Shown here: one piece after another, positions 1-5,525 of the stretch
Layout: each line of letters begins with the position of its first letter
Numbering within the stretch: position 1 is the first letter of the stretch
Assembly (NCBI GenBank): GCA_900554455.1
Contig: USHT01000073.1
Coordinates: 1-6,210, forward strand
DNA length: 6,210 bases
Reading direction: 5' to 3'
DNA from: an uncultured Collinsella sp.
Lineage (GTDB): Bacteria > Actinomycetota > Coriobacteriia > Coriobacteriales > Coriobacteriaceae
Notes under the pieces: generated by a model
What the model was told of the DNA's origin: nothing
Database searches by the model: none
What the model saw: only the letters and a program-made list of their open reading frames with translations
Program-made: the position numbers and the translations under genes

Positions 1-308
1 ACGGCATTCTTGCCGCCGCCGATATCGAGCGTGCCGCTCATAATGAGCGCAATGACCAGCAGGGCGCCGCAGGCACAGCCGGCGAGTGCCGTAATAAAGA
101 TCGGCAGCTTTTTGGTCTTGGTCTTGACCACCGTGTGCTTGTTCACGACCTGCTGGCCACCCAGCGGCTTGCCGGTCTGCGTGTCGTAGGCCTGCGCGTA
201 GGGAATGTTACTGCCGGCAGGCGTCGACTCCACCTGCACACGCGGCTGCTGCTGGGTCTCGCCGGCGTTGCCCGCATCCTGGGGACGCTGGGAATCGTAC
301 TCGCTCAT
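1..308 (-). CDS. N-terminus of a membrane-anchored protein, possibly an HtrA-like serine protease (partial)
   Basis: An open frame runs from an ATG at 308-306 off the window edge, giving 102 visible residues beginning MSEYDSQRPQ. Residues 1-60 are polar, rich in Gln, Gly and Pro and look disordered. A basic stretch, KTKTKK, at 62-67 is followed by one hydrophobic segment at about 69-91, then a Gly-rich linker (GGGK near 97-100). By the positive-inside rule the N-terminus is cytoplasmic and the missing C-terminal domain is outside the membrane. A ribosome binding site, AAAGGA, lies 8 nt upstream at 317-322, which supports this start. A disordered N-terminus, one anchor and an external domain are typical of actinobacterial HtrA/DegP-like trypsin-type proteases, but no catalytic residue is visible. 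LytR-CpsA-Psr or other anchored envelope proteins remain possible. The gene is real with good confidence; the product name is inference. Confidence 0.7.
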   Translation of the reverse strand, partial: MSEYDSQRPQDAGNAGETQQQPRVQVESTPAGSNIPYAQAYDTQTGKPLGGQQVVNKHTVVKTKTKKLPIFITALAGCACGALLVIALIMSGTLDIGGGKNA

Positions 309-337
309 GGCTGCGATCCTTTCGTCAAATAACCAAA

Positions 338-361
338 GGCCCGCCAAACATGTGGCGGGCC
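338..361 (-). terminator. Terminator-like hairpin in the leader of the membrane protein gene
   Basis: A perfect 8-bp inverted repeat (GGCCCGCC at 338-345 and GGCGGGCC at 354-361) encloses an 8-nt loop. Read on the minus strand it is followed by TTTGGTTATTTG, a weak U-rich tract. It could stop residual transcription from the upstream regulator. However, it ends only 29 nt before the start codon at 308, leaving no room for a separate promoter downstream, so it may be a leader hairpin or attenuator. No sequence after the hairpin on the plus strand resembles a U-tract. Confidence 0.5.
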
Positions 362-473
362 ATCATTGTTCACGTTGAGTTGTACCCCAATATGCGGGCG
401 AACGTGTATGAGAACGCAATCTTTTAGGAAGGCTTAAGTTCTGCTGCAGACCCGAAAGGACCCGGCCTACGGC

Positions 474-510
474 AAAACCACCACAAAGGTGCCTGTCCCC
501 TTTGTGGTGG
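474..510 (-). terminator. Intrinsic terminator after the GlnR-like regulator
   Basis: A perfect 12-bp inverted repeat (arms 478-489 and 499-510, CCACCACAAAGG paired with CCTTTGTGGTGG) has a 9-nt loop. On the minus strand it is followed by TTTTG at 477-473. It begins 4 nt after the regulator's stop codon at 515-517, the expected place for the end of the glnA-regulator transcript. The arms and the GGGGACAGG loop side also resemble dispersed palindromic repeats found in some bacterial genomes, so it may double as a repeat element; that part is from memory and untested. Confidence 0.72.
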
Positions 511-514
511 AAAT

Positions 515-1177
515 CTAGTCCTTAAACAGATAGCCCACGCCGCGGACGGTGGTGATATGTGCCGCAATCTGCGGGCCCACCTTGGAGCGGATACGTCGAA
601 TGTGCACGTCAACGGTGCGCGTGCCGCCGCAGTACTCAAAGCCCCACACGCGGTGCAGCAGCACTTCGCGGCTGTAGGCACGGTTGGGGTGCGTCGCCAA
701 AAAGCTCAGCAGCGAATACTCCATCAGCGTCAGGTCGATGGGCTCGCCATCGAGCGTCACCTGATAGGTGGCCAGGTTGATCTCGAGGTTATCGATGTTG
801 AGCACATCGTCGGCGGTGACGGTCTCTTCCTCGCCCATCAGGCGCTGCGCGCGAGCCTTAAGCTCGTTGGGCGTCGCCGTGGGGCATACAAAGTCGGCAT
901 GCGCGTGATTGGGCAGGCGCAAGGTACCGAGCGCCTCGTCGTCGACGATCATCAGCATGGGGACGCCGCCACGATCGTCAAGCCATTTGGCAATCTGATC
1001 GATGCGGTCGCTGCGGATACCATCGGAATCGAGGATCAGCAGGTCAAAGTCGTGCGCCGCAGTCGGCGAATCGGGGGTGGCCAGACTCACCTCGACGCCC
1101 AGGGTGGTCGCCAAGCTGCGGGCAAACTCGTGGAAGCGCGTCGTGCGCGCCATGAACAGGGCACTCTTTTCGGACAT
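515..1177 (-). CDS. OmpR/PhoB-type winged-helix regulator with degenerate receiver, GlnR-like
   Basis: The product is 220 residues, the normal size for an OmpR-family response regulator. Residues 1-115 form a receiver-like domain. The usual acidic pair near the N-terminus is absent (residues 5-14 read SALFMARTTR), one Asp is kept at 50 (LLILD), and the conserved Lys near the end is replaced (FVCPTATP, 96-103). Residues 128-218 form the winged helix, with the recognition helix around TRTVDVHIRRIRSK (186-199) and the wing ending TTVRGVGYLF. The GGTRTVDVH stretch and the single receiver Asp closely resemble actinobacterial GlnR, the orphan nitrogen regulator that works without standard phosphorylation. 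The ATG at 1177 is chosen over 1261 because GGAGG lies 5 nt upstream and the longer form would overlap glnA. The gene starts 50 nt after the glutamine synthetase stop with no terminator seen between, so the two are probably cotranscribed. No sensor kinase gene is adjacent. Family assignment is firm; the GlnR role is inference. Confidence 0.9.
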   Translation of the reverse strand: MSEKSALFMARTTRFHEFARSLATTLGVEVSLATPDSPTAAHDFDLLILDSDGIRSDRIDQIAKWLDDRGGVPMLMIVDDEALGTLRLPNHAHADFVCPTATPNELKARAQRLMGEEETVTADDVLNIDNLEINLATYQVTLDGEPIDLTLMEYSLLSFLATHPNRAYSREVLLHRVWGFEYCGGTRTVDVHIRRIRSKVGPQIAAHITTVRGVGYLFKD

Positions 1178-1182
1178 ATCGG

Positions 1183-1187
1183 CCTCC
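1183..1187 (-). promoter_or_regulatory. Ribosome binding site fixing the regulator start
   Basis: GGAGG on the minus strand lies 5 nt upstream of the ATG at 1177. It supports the 220-residue product over the 248-residue reading that starts at 1261, which would overlap the 3' end of the glutamine synthetase gene. Confidence 0.75.
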
Positions 1188-1227
1188 AAGGAAATGAGCT
1201 CAATCGTACTGGAACAAGCCAGCGCGA

Positions 1228-2565
1228 TTAGGAGTTCGCCAGGTAGTGCTTGATCTCCCACTCGGTGATCGTAGACTCGAACTTATGCCACTCGTCGCGC
1301 TTCTTTTTGAGGAAGAAGCTGTGGATGTGCTCGCCGAGGGCATCCTTCATAAACTGCGAGTCCTCAAACACGTCGAGCGCCTCTTTGAGCGAGCGCGGCA
1401 GCGGCGTGTAGCCGGCCTCGACCATCTGGCGGTCGGTAAGCTTGAGCGTCTCGGCCGTGGCCTCGGGCGGGAGCTCCAGCTTGCGCTCGATGCCGTCCAG
1501 ACCAGCCGCCAGCGTGACGGCGTTGACCAGGTACGGGTTGGCCATGGGGTCGGGGCTGCGAAGCTCGATGCGCGTAGACAGCTGCTTGCCGGGCTTGTAG
1601 ACCGGGATGCGGACCATGCTCGCGCGGTTGCGCAGGCCCCACGTGGCGTACTGCGGCACGGAGTCGCCGCCCGTGGTGATGCGCTTGTACGAGTTGACCG
1701 TGGGGTTGGTGATGGCGCTAATCTCGCGGGCATGCGCCAGGATGCCGGCCATGTAGTGCTTGGCGACGTCGGAAAGATGGTACTTCTCGTCGTCCTCGCC
1801 CCAAAAGACGTTGTTGCCGTCGTGGTCGAATAGCGACTGGCACAGGAACATAGCGCTGCCGTCCTCGCCCGCCAACGGCTTGGGCATAAAGGATGCGTGG
1901 CAACCGCTCTCGTAGGCCTGCTGCTTAATGATGAGCTTGGCCGTGGTGATGGCGTCGGACATGCTCAGGGCCTCGGCGTGGCGCAGGCTCATGCCGTGCT
2001 GTGAGCGGCCGGCGGCGTGGAAGGTGTACTCCACGGGTACGGACATCTTCTCGAGCGTGAGGACCGTGTTGCGACGCAGGTCGCGGGCGGCATCGCTCAC
2101 CGAAAGATCGAAGTAGCCCACGTTGTCGAGCGGCTCGGGGGTGTGCTCGTCGGGGAAATAGTAATACTCCAGCTCGGCGCCCACGTTGAGCAGATAGCCA
2201 GCCTTCTCGGCCTTATAGAACATGCGGCGCAGGGCATCGCGCGGGTCGCCGGCGAAGGGCTTGCGGTCGGGGGTACACACGTCGCAGAACACGCGGGCGA
2301 CGCCGTTGTGGCTCGGGCGCCACGGCAAAATCTGGAAGGTCGAAGCATCGGGAAACGCCAGCATGTCGGCTTCCTCGGGCGTGGCAAAGCCCTCGATGGC
2401 GGAGCCGTCAAAGCCAATACCCTCCTCAAAAGCGACCTCGAGGTCCTCGGGGCTAATGGCAAAGTTCTTGAGGCGGCCGAGAATGTCGACAAACCACAGA
2501 CGCACAAAGCGGATGTCACGCTGCTCTACGGAGCGGAGTACGTAATCGATGTTCTGCTGGTTCAT
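1228..2565 (-). CDS. glnA: Type I glutamine synthetase family protein (GSI-alpha/GlnA2-like) with altered metal-binding site
   Basis: The 445-residue product matches the length of GSI-alpha enzymes, which make glutamine from glutamate, ammonia and ATP as cytoplasmic dodecamers. The N-terminus (DIRFVRLWFVDILG, 17-30; GFDGSAIEGF, 51-60) and the C-terminus (FFLKKKRDEW, 417-426) look like mycobacterial GlnA2. Retained are Asp53, Glu131 and Glu133, Asn291-Arg295 (NSYKR), Arg314 and Glu334-Arg336. Ligand positions differ: the HHE motif reads FHA (Ala184), the following QxE reads QHG (Gly191), the MHxH motif reads MFLC (Phe240), and the flap Glu is Asp301 with a one-residue insertion after it. The codons are clear and the frame intact, so this is not a frameshift. 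The adenylylation Tyr is replaced (Leu363), as in GSI-alpha, and the Arg used for glutamine feedback in Bacillus GS aligns with Thr62. The ATG at 2565 has AGGGGAG just upstream. The gene heads a probable operon with the GlnR-like regulator. Family membership is certain; true synthetase activity is doubtful, and a sensor or different ligase role is possible. Confidence 0.93.
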   Translation of the reverse strand: MNQQNIDYVLRSVEQRDIRFVRLWFVDILGRLKNFAISPEDLEVAFEEGIGFDGSAIEGFATPEEADMLAFPDASTFQILPWRPSHNGVARVFCDVCTPDRKPFAGDPRDALRRMFYKAEKAGYLLNVGAELEYYYFPDEHTPEPLDNVGYFDLSVSDAARDLRRNTVLTLEKMSVPVEYTFHAAGRSQHGMSLRHAEALSMSDAITTAKLIIKQQAYESGCHASFMPKPLAGEDGSAMFLCQSLFDHDGNNVFWGEDDEKYHLSDVAKHYMAGILAHAREISAITNPTVNSYKRITTGGDSVPQYATWGLRNRASMVRIPVYKPGKQLSTRIELRSPDPMANPYLVNAVTLAAGLDGIERKLELPPEATAETLKLTDRQMVEAGYTPLPRSLKEALDVFEDSQFMKDALGEHIHSFFLKKKRDEWHKFESTITEWEIKHYLANS

Positions 2566-2604
2566 GTCGCTCCCCTTTCTTTCGGGCGGGTTTCGACTGG
2601 TCTA

Positions 2605-2624
2605 TATCGCAGATACTATCGCAG
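2605..2624 (-). repeat. Tandem 8-bp direct repeat in the glnA promoter region
   Basis: CTGCGATA occurs at 2624-2617 and 2612-2605 on the minus strand, a 12-bp period. A third CTGCG core is at 2640-2636. OmpR-family regulators bind direct repeats with a period of about 11 bp on one face of the helix, so this may be an operator. It overlaps or adjoins the likely -10 region, which would suit repression. Function is inference. Confidence 0.4.
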
Positions 2625-2630
2625 AAAAAT

Positions 2631-2646
2631 GTTTCCGCAGGGTTAA
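2631..2646 (-). promoter_or_regulatory. Candidate GlnR-box half site upstream of glnA
   Basis: On the minus strand the sequence reads TTAAC, six bases, GAAAC. The actinobacterial GlnR consensus, as recalled, is gTnAC-n6-GAAAC repeated, so the spacing is exact and only the first base of the first element differs. It lies 66 nt upstream of the glnA start codon, in front of an operon that encodes a GlnR-like protein. The second half of the full site (another GTnAC) is not present, and short degenerate motifs occur by chance. Confidence 0.35.
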
Positions 2647-2699
2647 AGCGTATCAAGCGCTCAAAAAACGTGTGCGAACAGGCCGTTGCGAACGAGCGG

Positions 2700-3719
2700 T
2701 TAGCGCGAGGTTGATGCGCGATGTTCGATGTGGCCGGGAATCTCGATGCGTTTGGGCGCCAGCTTTGCGGCCTCGCCCACCGTGGTGGTAACGACATCGA
2801 TGCGCTCGGACAGGCGCTCGACCACGCGCTCGGCAATGGTAAGGGTGTCCTGCGCGGCCGTTGTCACACCGCCAAAGAGCACGTGGTTCCAGGGGTAGTC
2901 GTCAAACGTCGCGATTTTGAGCCCCGCCGGCAGCGAGGGACCAAGCTGCGCCAGCGCCTCGGTCAGACGCAGGAAAACCAGGCCGTTGACGGCGATAAGG
3001 CCGAGCCTTTTGCCCGCGTAGTCGCGGATGGTCTTGTCCAAACGGCCAACGCCCGTGGCGCCACCGTCGGCCAGGGTGACGACCTCGCCCGCAAGGCCGC
3101 GGCGCGAAAGCTCGTCGGCAAAGGCCTCGGCGCGCTCTCGACGCACGGGGCTATCGTCGCTTGCCTCGGTGAGCAGGCACAGACGCTCGCTGCCCGCAGC
3201 TGCCAAGGCGTCTACCAAGCCGGCGACCAGCTCACGGTTGTTAGATGTCACTAGATCGACACCGCCGTCGGCAACGTCGCGGTCGAGCACAACGGGCAGG
3301 CGCCCCGCCGCCGCGACGATCGCCTCGTCATTGCCTCCGCAGGTGTTGACGACCAAGCCGTCCACGCCGGCATCGATAAGTCTGGTGAGCGACTCTGCCT
3401 CCTTGGCGGGGTCGCTGCCGCTAATGGCCGTCATGAGCGAGCAGCCGCGCGCAGCGGCGCTGGCGGAAAGTCCTTCGAGCATGGCGCTGGAGAACGGGTT
3501 GGCGATGTCGGCCAGGATCACGCCGATGAGGTTGGTGCGCGAGCTCCGCAGATTGCGCGCGGCGGCACGTGGGCGATAGCCAGTGCGCTCGATAACCGCC
3601 GCGATGCGGGCACGGGTCTCCTCGGTCATTTGCCCGGGACGGTTGTTGAGATAGCGCGAGACCGTGGCCGGACTCACGCCCGCCTCGACGGCAATGTCCT
3701 TGATTCTCATCTGCGCCAT
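2700..3719 (-). CDS. LacI-family transcriptional repressor, ligand unknown
   Basis: The 339-residue product has the LacI layout. Residues 4-24 form the helix-turn-helix (MRIKDIAVEAGVSPATVSRY), followed by the hinge region around YRPRAAARNLRSSRTNLIGV (48-67) and a periplasmic-binding-protein-like sensor domain. Typical sensor landmarks are PVVLDRD (142-148), TFDDYPW (271-277) and VTTAAQD (285-291). The DRD and FDD signatures are reminiscent of the KdgR-like branch, but this is not enough to name a ligand. The start at 3719 is chosen because GGGGTG lies 4 nt upstream. Earlier ATGs at 3767 and 3758 have no ribosome binding site, and the ATG at 3710 also lacks one. The gene follows the truncated GH32 gene on the same strand but has much higher GC, so it may belong to the resident chromosome and not to the sugar segment. 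It could still repress the PTS operon. Confidence 0.92.
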   Translation of the reverse strand: MAQMRIKDIAVEAGVSPATVSRYLNNRPGQMTEETRARIAAVIERTGYRPRAAARNLRSSRTNLIGVILADIANPFSSAMLEGLSASAAARGCSLMTAISGSDPAKEAESLTRLIDAGVDGLVVNTCGGNDEAIVAAAGRLPVVLDRDVADGGVDLVTSNNRELVAGLVDALAAAGSERLCLLTEASDDSPVRRERAEAFADELSRRGLAGEVVTLADGGATGVGRLDKTIRDYAGKRLGLIAVNGLVFLRLTEALAQLGPSLPAGLKIATFDDYPWNHVLFGGVTTAAQDTLTIAERVVERLSERIDVVTTTVGEAAKLAPKRIEIPGHIEHRASTSR

Positions 3720-3723
3720 AACG

Positions 3724-3729
3724 CACCCC
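3724..3729 (-). promoter_or_regulatory. Ribosome binding site fixing the LacI start
   Basis: GGGGTG on the minus strand sits 4 nt upstream of the ATG at 3719. No comparable site precedes the in-frame ATGs at 3767, 3758 or 3710, so the 339-residue product is preferred. Confidence 0.55.
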
Positions 3730-3786
3730 GTTTCCCAATTGTCGGCGGTCTGAGCCATTTTAGGCATTTTTTTAAAAATCTCGGTT

Positions 3787-3820
3787 GCAAAACGCTGTAG
3801 GTGAGCAGCATCGTTTTTGC
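3787..3820 (-). terminator. Possible weak terminator between the truncated GH32 and LacI genes
   Basis: An imperfect hairpin pairs GCAAAAC with GTTTTTGC (one bulged T) and GCTG with CAGC, around an 8-nt loop. On the minus strand it is followed, after AACCGAGA, by TTTTT, a displaced U-tract. It starts 25 nt after the GH32 stop and could end the sugar operon. The AT-rich run from 3740 to 3780 just beyond it is a plausible place for the LacI promoter, although no -35/-10 pair with normal spacing was found. Confidence 0.35.
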
Positions 3821-3844
3821 GTCTCGAGCAGATGCGATAATGGG

Positions 3845-4660
3845 CTAGATAGCCGAGTCTTTAGACAGCTCAAAATAGTCAGGGCACTCCCACATAAACC
3901 CAAATTGTTGGGGAGTCGTGATTCGGTTCTGCAGCTTCCAATCGACAAGATTGTCTGAAGAAAACAGCAGGACCTCCCCCTGATCAGAGAAGCAATTCGC
4001 ACCATTATGACGCTTAAGCAGCTCCGTTCGAGAAGAGACGTACCCCTGAAGACACTCATTCCCGGCATTGACGCGACGACGTGCGCCCTGCACCATAAGA
4101 TATCGTCCGCATGGAACGTCGGAGCACCAAACCTTTGGATCACGCACATGGCACGAAAGATCATCGGGATAATCGACATTAGTCATGAGCAATTGCTTTG
4201 CACCAAATGACGAATCGTCCGCCATATTAACCAAAATGGTATTTGCCTCACGACCGCTGTAAATATAGTCACAAGAACCGTCACCGCAGGGCAACTTGAC
4301 ATTACCGGTATAAAACAGCGAAACGATGCCGTCATGAACCAGCGCAGAGCCAGAATACACACCATGGCAATCGAAAGATTCATCCGGCAGCAAGGCGACG
4401 CCCAAGTCTTCCCATTTCATGAGGTCACGGCTGATGGCATGTCCCCACATTTTTGAACCGTTGCCCTCAGCATCCGTGGGGCCATACTGATAAAAAGCAT
4501 GGAATACCCCATCTCGCTGATGAAGTCCGTTTGGGTCATTTAACCACCCGCACGGTGGCATTAAGTGAAACTGTTGAGCCCAGCGATAAGAAACGTTCTT
4601 GGCATTTAGCTCGCAGTCTTCAACAAGTCGAAGCAAATCTCTTGTGAGCGAATTGCTCAT
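3845..4660 (-). pseudogene. C-terminally truncated GH32 beta-fructosidase (sucrose-6-phosphate hydrolase-like)
   Basis: The 271-residue frame carries the five-bladed propeller motifs of GH32 in order: WLNDPNG at 39-45 (nucleophile Asp42), FYQYGP at 56-61, HVRDP at 171-175 (Asp174, transition-state residue) and MWECPD at 256-261 (acid/base Glu258). Family members are usually about 450-500 residues; this one stops at Ile271, so it lacks the end of the propeller and the beta-sandwich domain. The 125 nt before the LacI gene encode no GH32 continuation in any frame, which points to deletion or a recombination junction and not a point stop. About 25 residues between 193 and 226 are extra relative to typical relatives. 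The ATG at 4660 has AGGAT 8 nt upstream. Intact enzymes cleave phosphorylated sucrose or fructosides imported by the PTS, matching the upstream permease. Activity is unlikely because blade 5 closes the active site; the frame could still be translated. Confidence 0.82.
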
Positions 4661-4685
4661 ACAAAATCATCCTATCCCAGATGCA

Positions 4686-4707
4686 GCGCACTGATGATGC
4701 AGTGCGC
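4686..4707 (-). other. Intercistronic hairpin upstream of the GH32 gene
   Basis: A perfect 8-bp inverted repeat (GCGCACTG at 4686-4693, CAGTGCGC at 4700-4707) with a 6-nt loop lies between the deacetylase and GH32 genes. There is no U-tract on either side, so it is not a standard terminator. A competing pairing of GCGCGC at 4704-4709 with 4730-4735 across an A/T-rich loop would exclude it, and GCTATGGC occurs twice there on the minus strand. It may protect or process the mRNA between the two coding regions. Confidence 0.45.
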
Positions 4708-4757
4708 GCCATAGCCAAAAATAGCCATAGCGCGCAACGTACATAGTGCCGATTGTC

Positions 4758-5513
4758 TTAGCAGCCAAATCCAATTGGACGCAACATAACACCGTTATCG
4801 TCTAGCCACTTTTTCAAAGACGGAGACGACAGCGCAGCCTGATCTTTCATTCTGCCTTCACGCAACGAAGAGATCTCCATCAAGCTCTCATCAAGAAAAG
4901 CAGGGTGAAACACGACGAACGTCTTCTCGTGAGTCAAAATTCCCGATTCACCACTCATCAGAAAATGAAGAGGGTTGTACGAATCGTAAACCATGTTATT
5001 TGGTAAATCGGGCGTATAGATCCATGAATGCTTTCTCAGGCTCGTAAGAGTAAAGTCAACGTAGGGGACTCCAATCCTCTTAGCGACCCTACTCAAGCCC
5101 TGATCAACGTGTGGCGTTCCCACGGAATGACAATCGATATAGGCCGGAAGCATTCCAAACAAGCTCTGAAACTTATCTACCTGCGCCTGAGCTTCGGTTT
5201 CAATCTCATCCGCATCGATCAAATCCACTTCTGAGGTTCGATAGCGCCTTGAAGGAAAGAAATACCCTTCGTCGTCAACCAAACCGGAATCCATAGTTAA
5301 GTTCGATACCGGTTTGCCCGCGACAACATTCACGTGAAGGCCAATAGATATGCCCTCATGAGACGCAAGGGATCGAGCATCATCAGAACGAACACCGGTA
5401 TTAACGATGACACCAACTGACGAAATGCAGCCATTTTCCAGGGCTCGCAGAATGCCGAGCGAACAACCCTGCGTCAAACCAAAATCATCGCATCGAACAA
5501 TTAACTCACTCAC
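4758..5513 (-). CDS. ChbG/YdjC-family carbohydrate deacetylase
   Basis: The 251-residue product matches the family length. ChbG removes an N-acetyl group from chitooligosaccharides or related sugars in the cytoplasm, using a bound metal. Family marks are RCDDFGLTQG (7-16, catalytic/metal Asp9-Asp10), GLHVN (58-62, His60), IDCHSVGTPHV (126-136, Asp127, His129, His135) and VFHPAFLDE (201-209, His203). The usual HxHxH pattern after Asp127 is altered to HxxxxxH, so the metal site may differ slightly. The start is GTG at 5513-5511, preceded by AAGGAG with 6-nt spacing; no suitable ATG exists nearby. It begins 36 nt after the EIIC stop, so it is in the same operon. The low GC (about 48% in a hand-counted line) matches the GH32 gene. 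A deacetylase beside a fructosidase suggests a substrate other than plain sucrose, or an acetylated or amino-sugar substrate brought in by the PTS. The real substrate cannot be read from the sequence. Confidence 0.88.
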   Translation of the reverse strand: MSELIVRCDDFGLTQGCSLGILRALENGCISSVGVIVNTGVRSDDARSLASHEGISIGLHVNVVAGKPVSNLTMDSGLVDDEGYFFPSRRYRTSEVDLIDADEIETEAQAQVDKFQSLFGMLPAYIDCHSVGTPHVDQGLSRVAKRIGVPYVDFTLTSLRKHSWIYTPDLPNNMVYDSYNPLHFLMSGESGILTHEKTFVVFHPAFLDESLMEISSLREGRMKDQAALSSPSLKKWLDDNGVMLRPIGFGC

Positions 5514-5519
5514 AACAAG

Positions 5520-5525
5520 CTCCTT
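5520..5525 (-). promoter_or_regulatory. Ribosome binding site for the GTG-start deacetylase
   Basis: AAGGAG on the minus strand lies 6 nt upstream of the GTG at 5513. Its strength and spacing support the GTG as the true start of the ChbG-like protein. Confidence 0.7.

Larger units (their letters stand above)
2566..2699 (-). promoter_or_regulatory. Promoter and operator region of the glutamine synthetase operon
   Basis: This 134-nt gap between the LacI gene stop and the glnA start holds the only evident upstream control region for the glnA-regulator pair. On the minus strand it contains a TATAGA box at 2606-2601 (possible -10, with only a poor TTTTTC as -35 at 17 bp), tandem CTGCGATA repeats at 2624-2617 and 2612-2605, a GlnR-box-like TTAAC-n6-GAAAC at 2646-2631, and a strong Shine-Dalgarno GGGGAG at 2575-2570. 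No convincing terminator for the LacI gene was found here, so some readthrough is possible. The exact promoter is not certain. Confidence 0.45.

Noticed and set aside
557..1231. A 224-residue plus-strand open frame opposite the regulator gene
   Set aside because: It is antisense to a clear OmpR-type gene, has no domain motif, and arises from high-GC codon bias on the coding strand.
1178..1261. An upstream ATG giving the regulator 28 extra residues
   Set aside because: The extension overlaps the end of glnA, adds no receiver sequence, and the ATG at 1177 has a good ribosome binding site.
2017..2646. A 209-residue plus-strand open frame across the 5' end of glnA
   Set aside because: It overlaps the well-supported glnA coding strand and shows no family features; it is an antisense shadow.
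2651..2656. TTGATA as a -35 box for glnA
   Set aside because: At 17 bp spacing the -10 position reads AACATT, which is not a usable match.
2721..3254. Plus-strand frames of 177 and 183 residues opposite the LacI gene
   Set aside because: Both are antisense to conserved LacI sequence and are rich in Arg, Ala and Ser in the way shadow frames usually are.
3720..3767. Earlier LacI starts at 3767 and 3758
   Set aside because: Neither has a ribosome binding site, and LacI proteins normally begin just before the helix-turn-helix, as with the 3719 start.
3772..4179. A 135-residue minus-strand frame as the missing GH32 C-terminus by frameshift
   Set aside because: It overlaps the GH32 gene in another frame and its tail past 3845 has no GH32 beta-sandwich resemblance.
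4704..4735. ATAGCCA direct repeats as a CRISPR-like or mobile element end
   Set aside because: There are only two short copies a few bases apart, with no spacer structure, no transposase gene and no target duplication.
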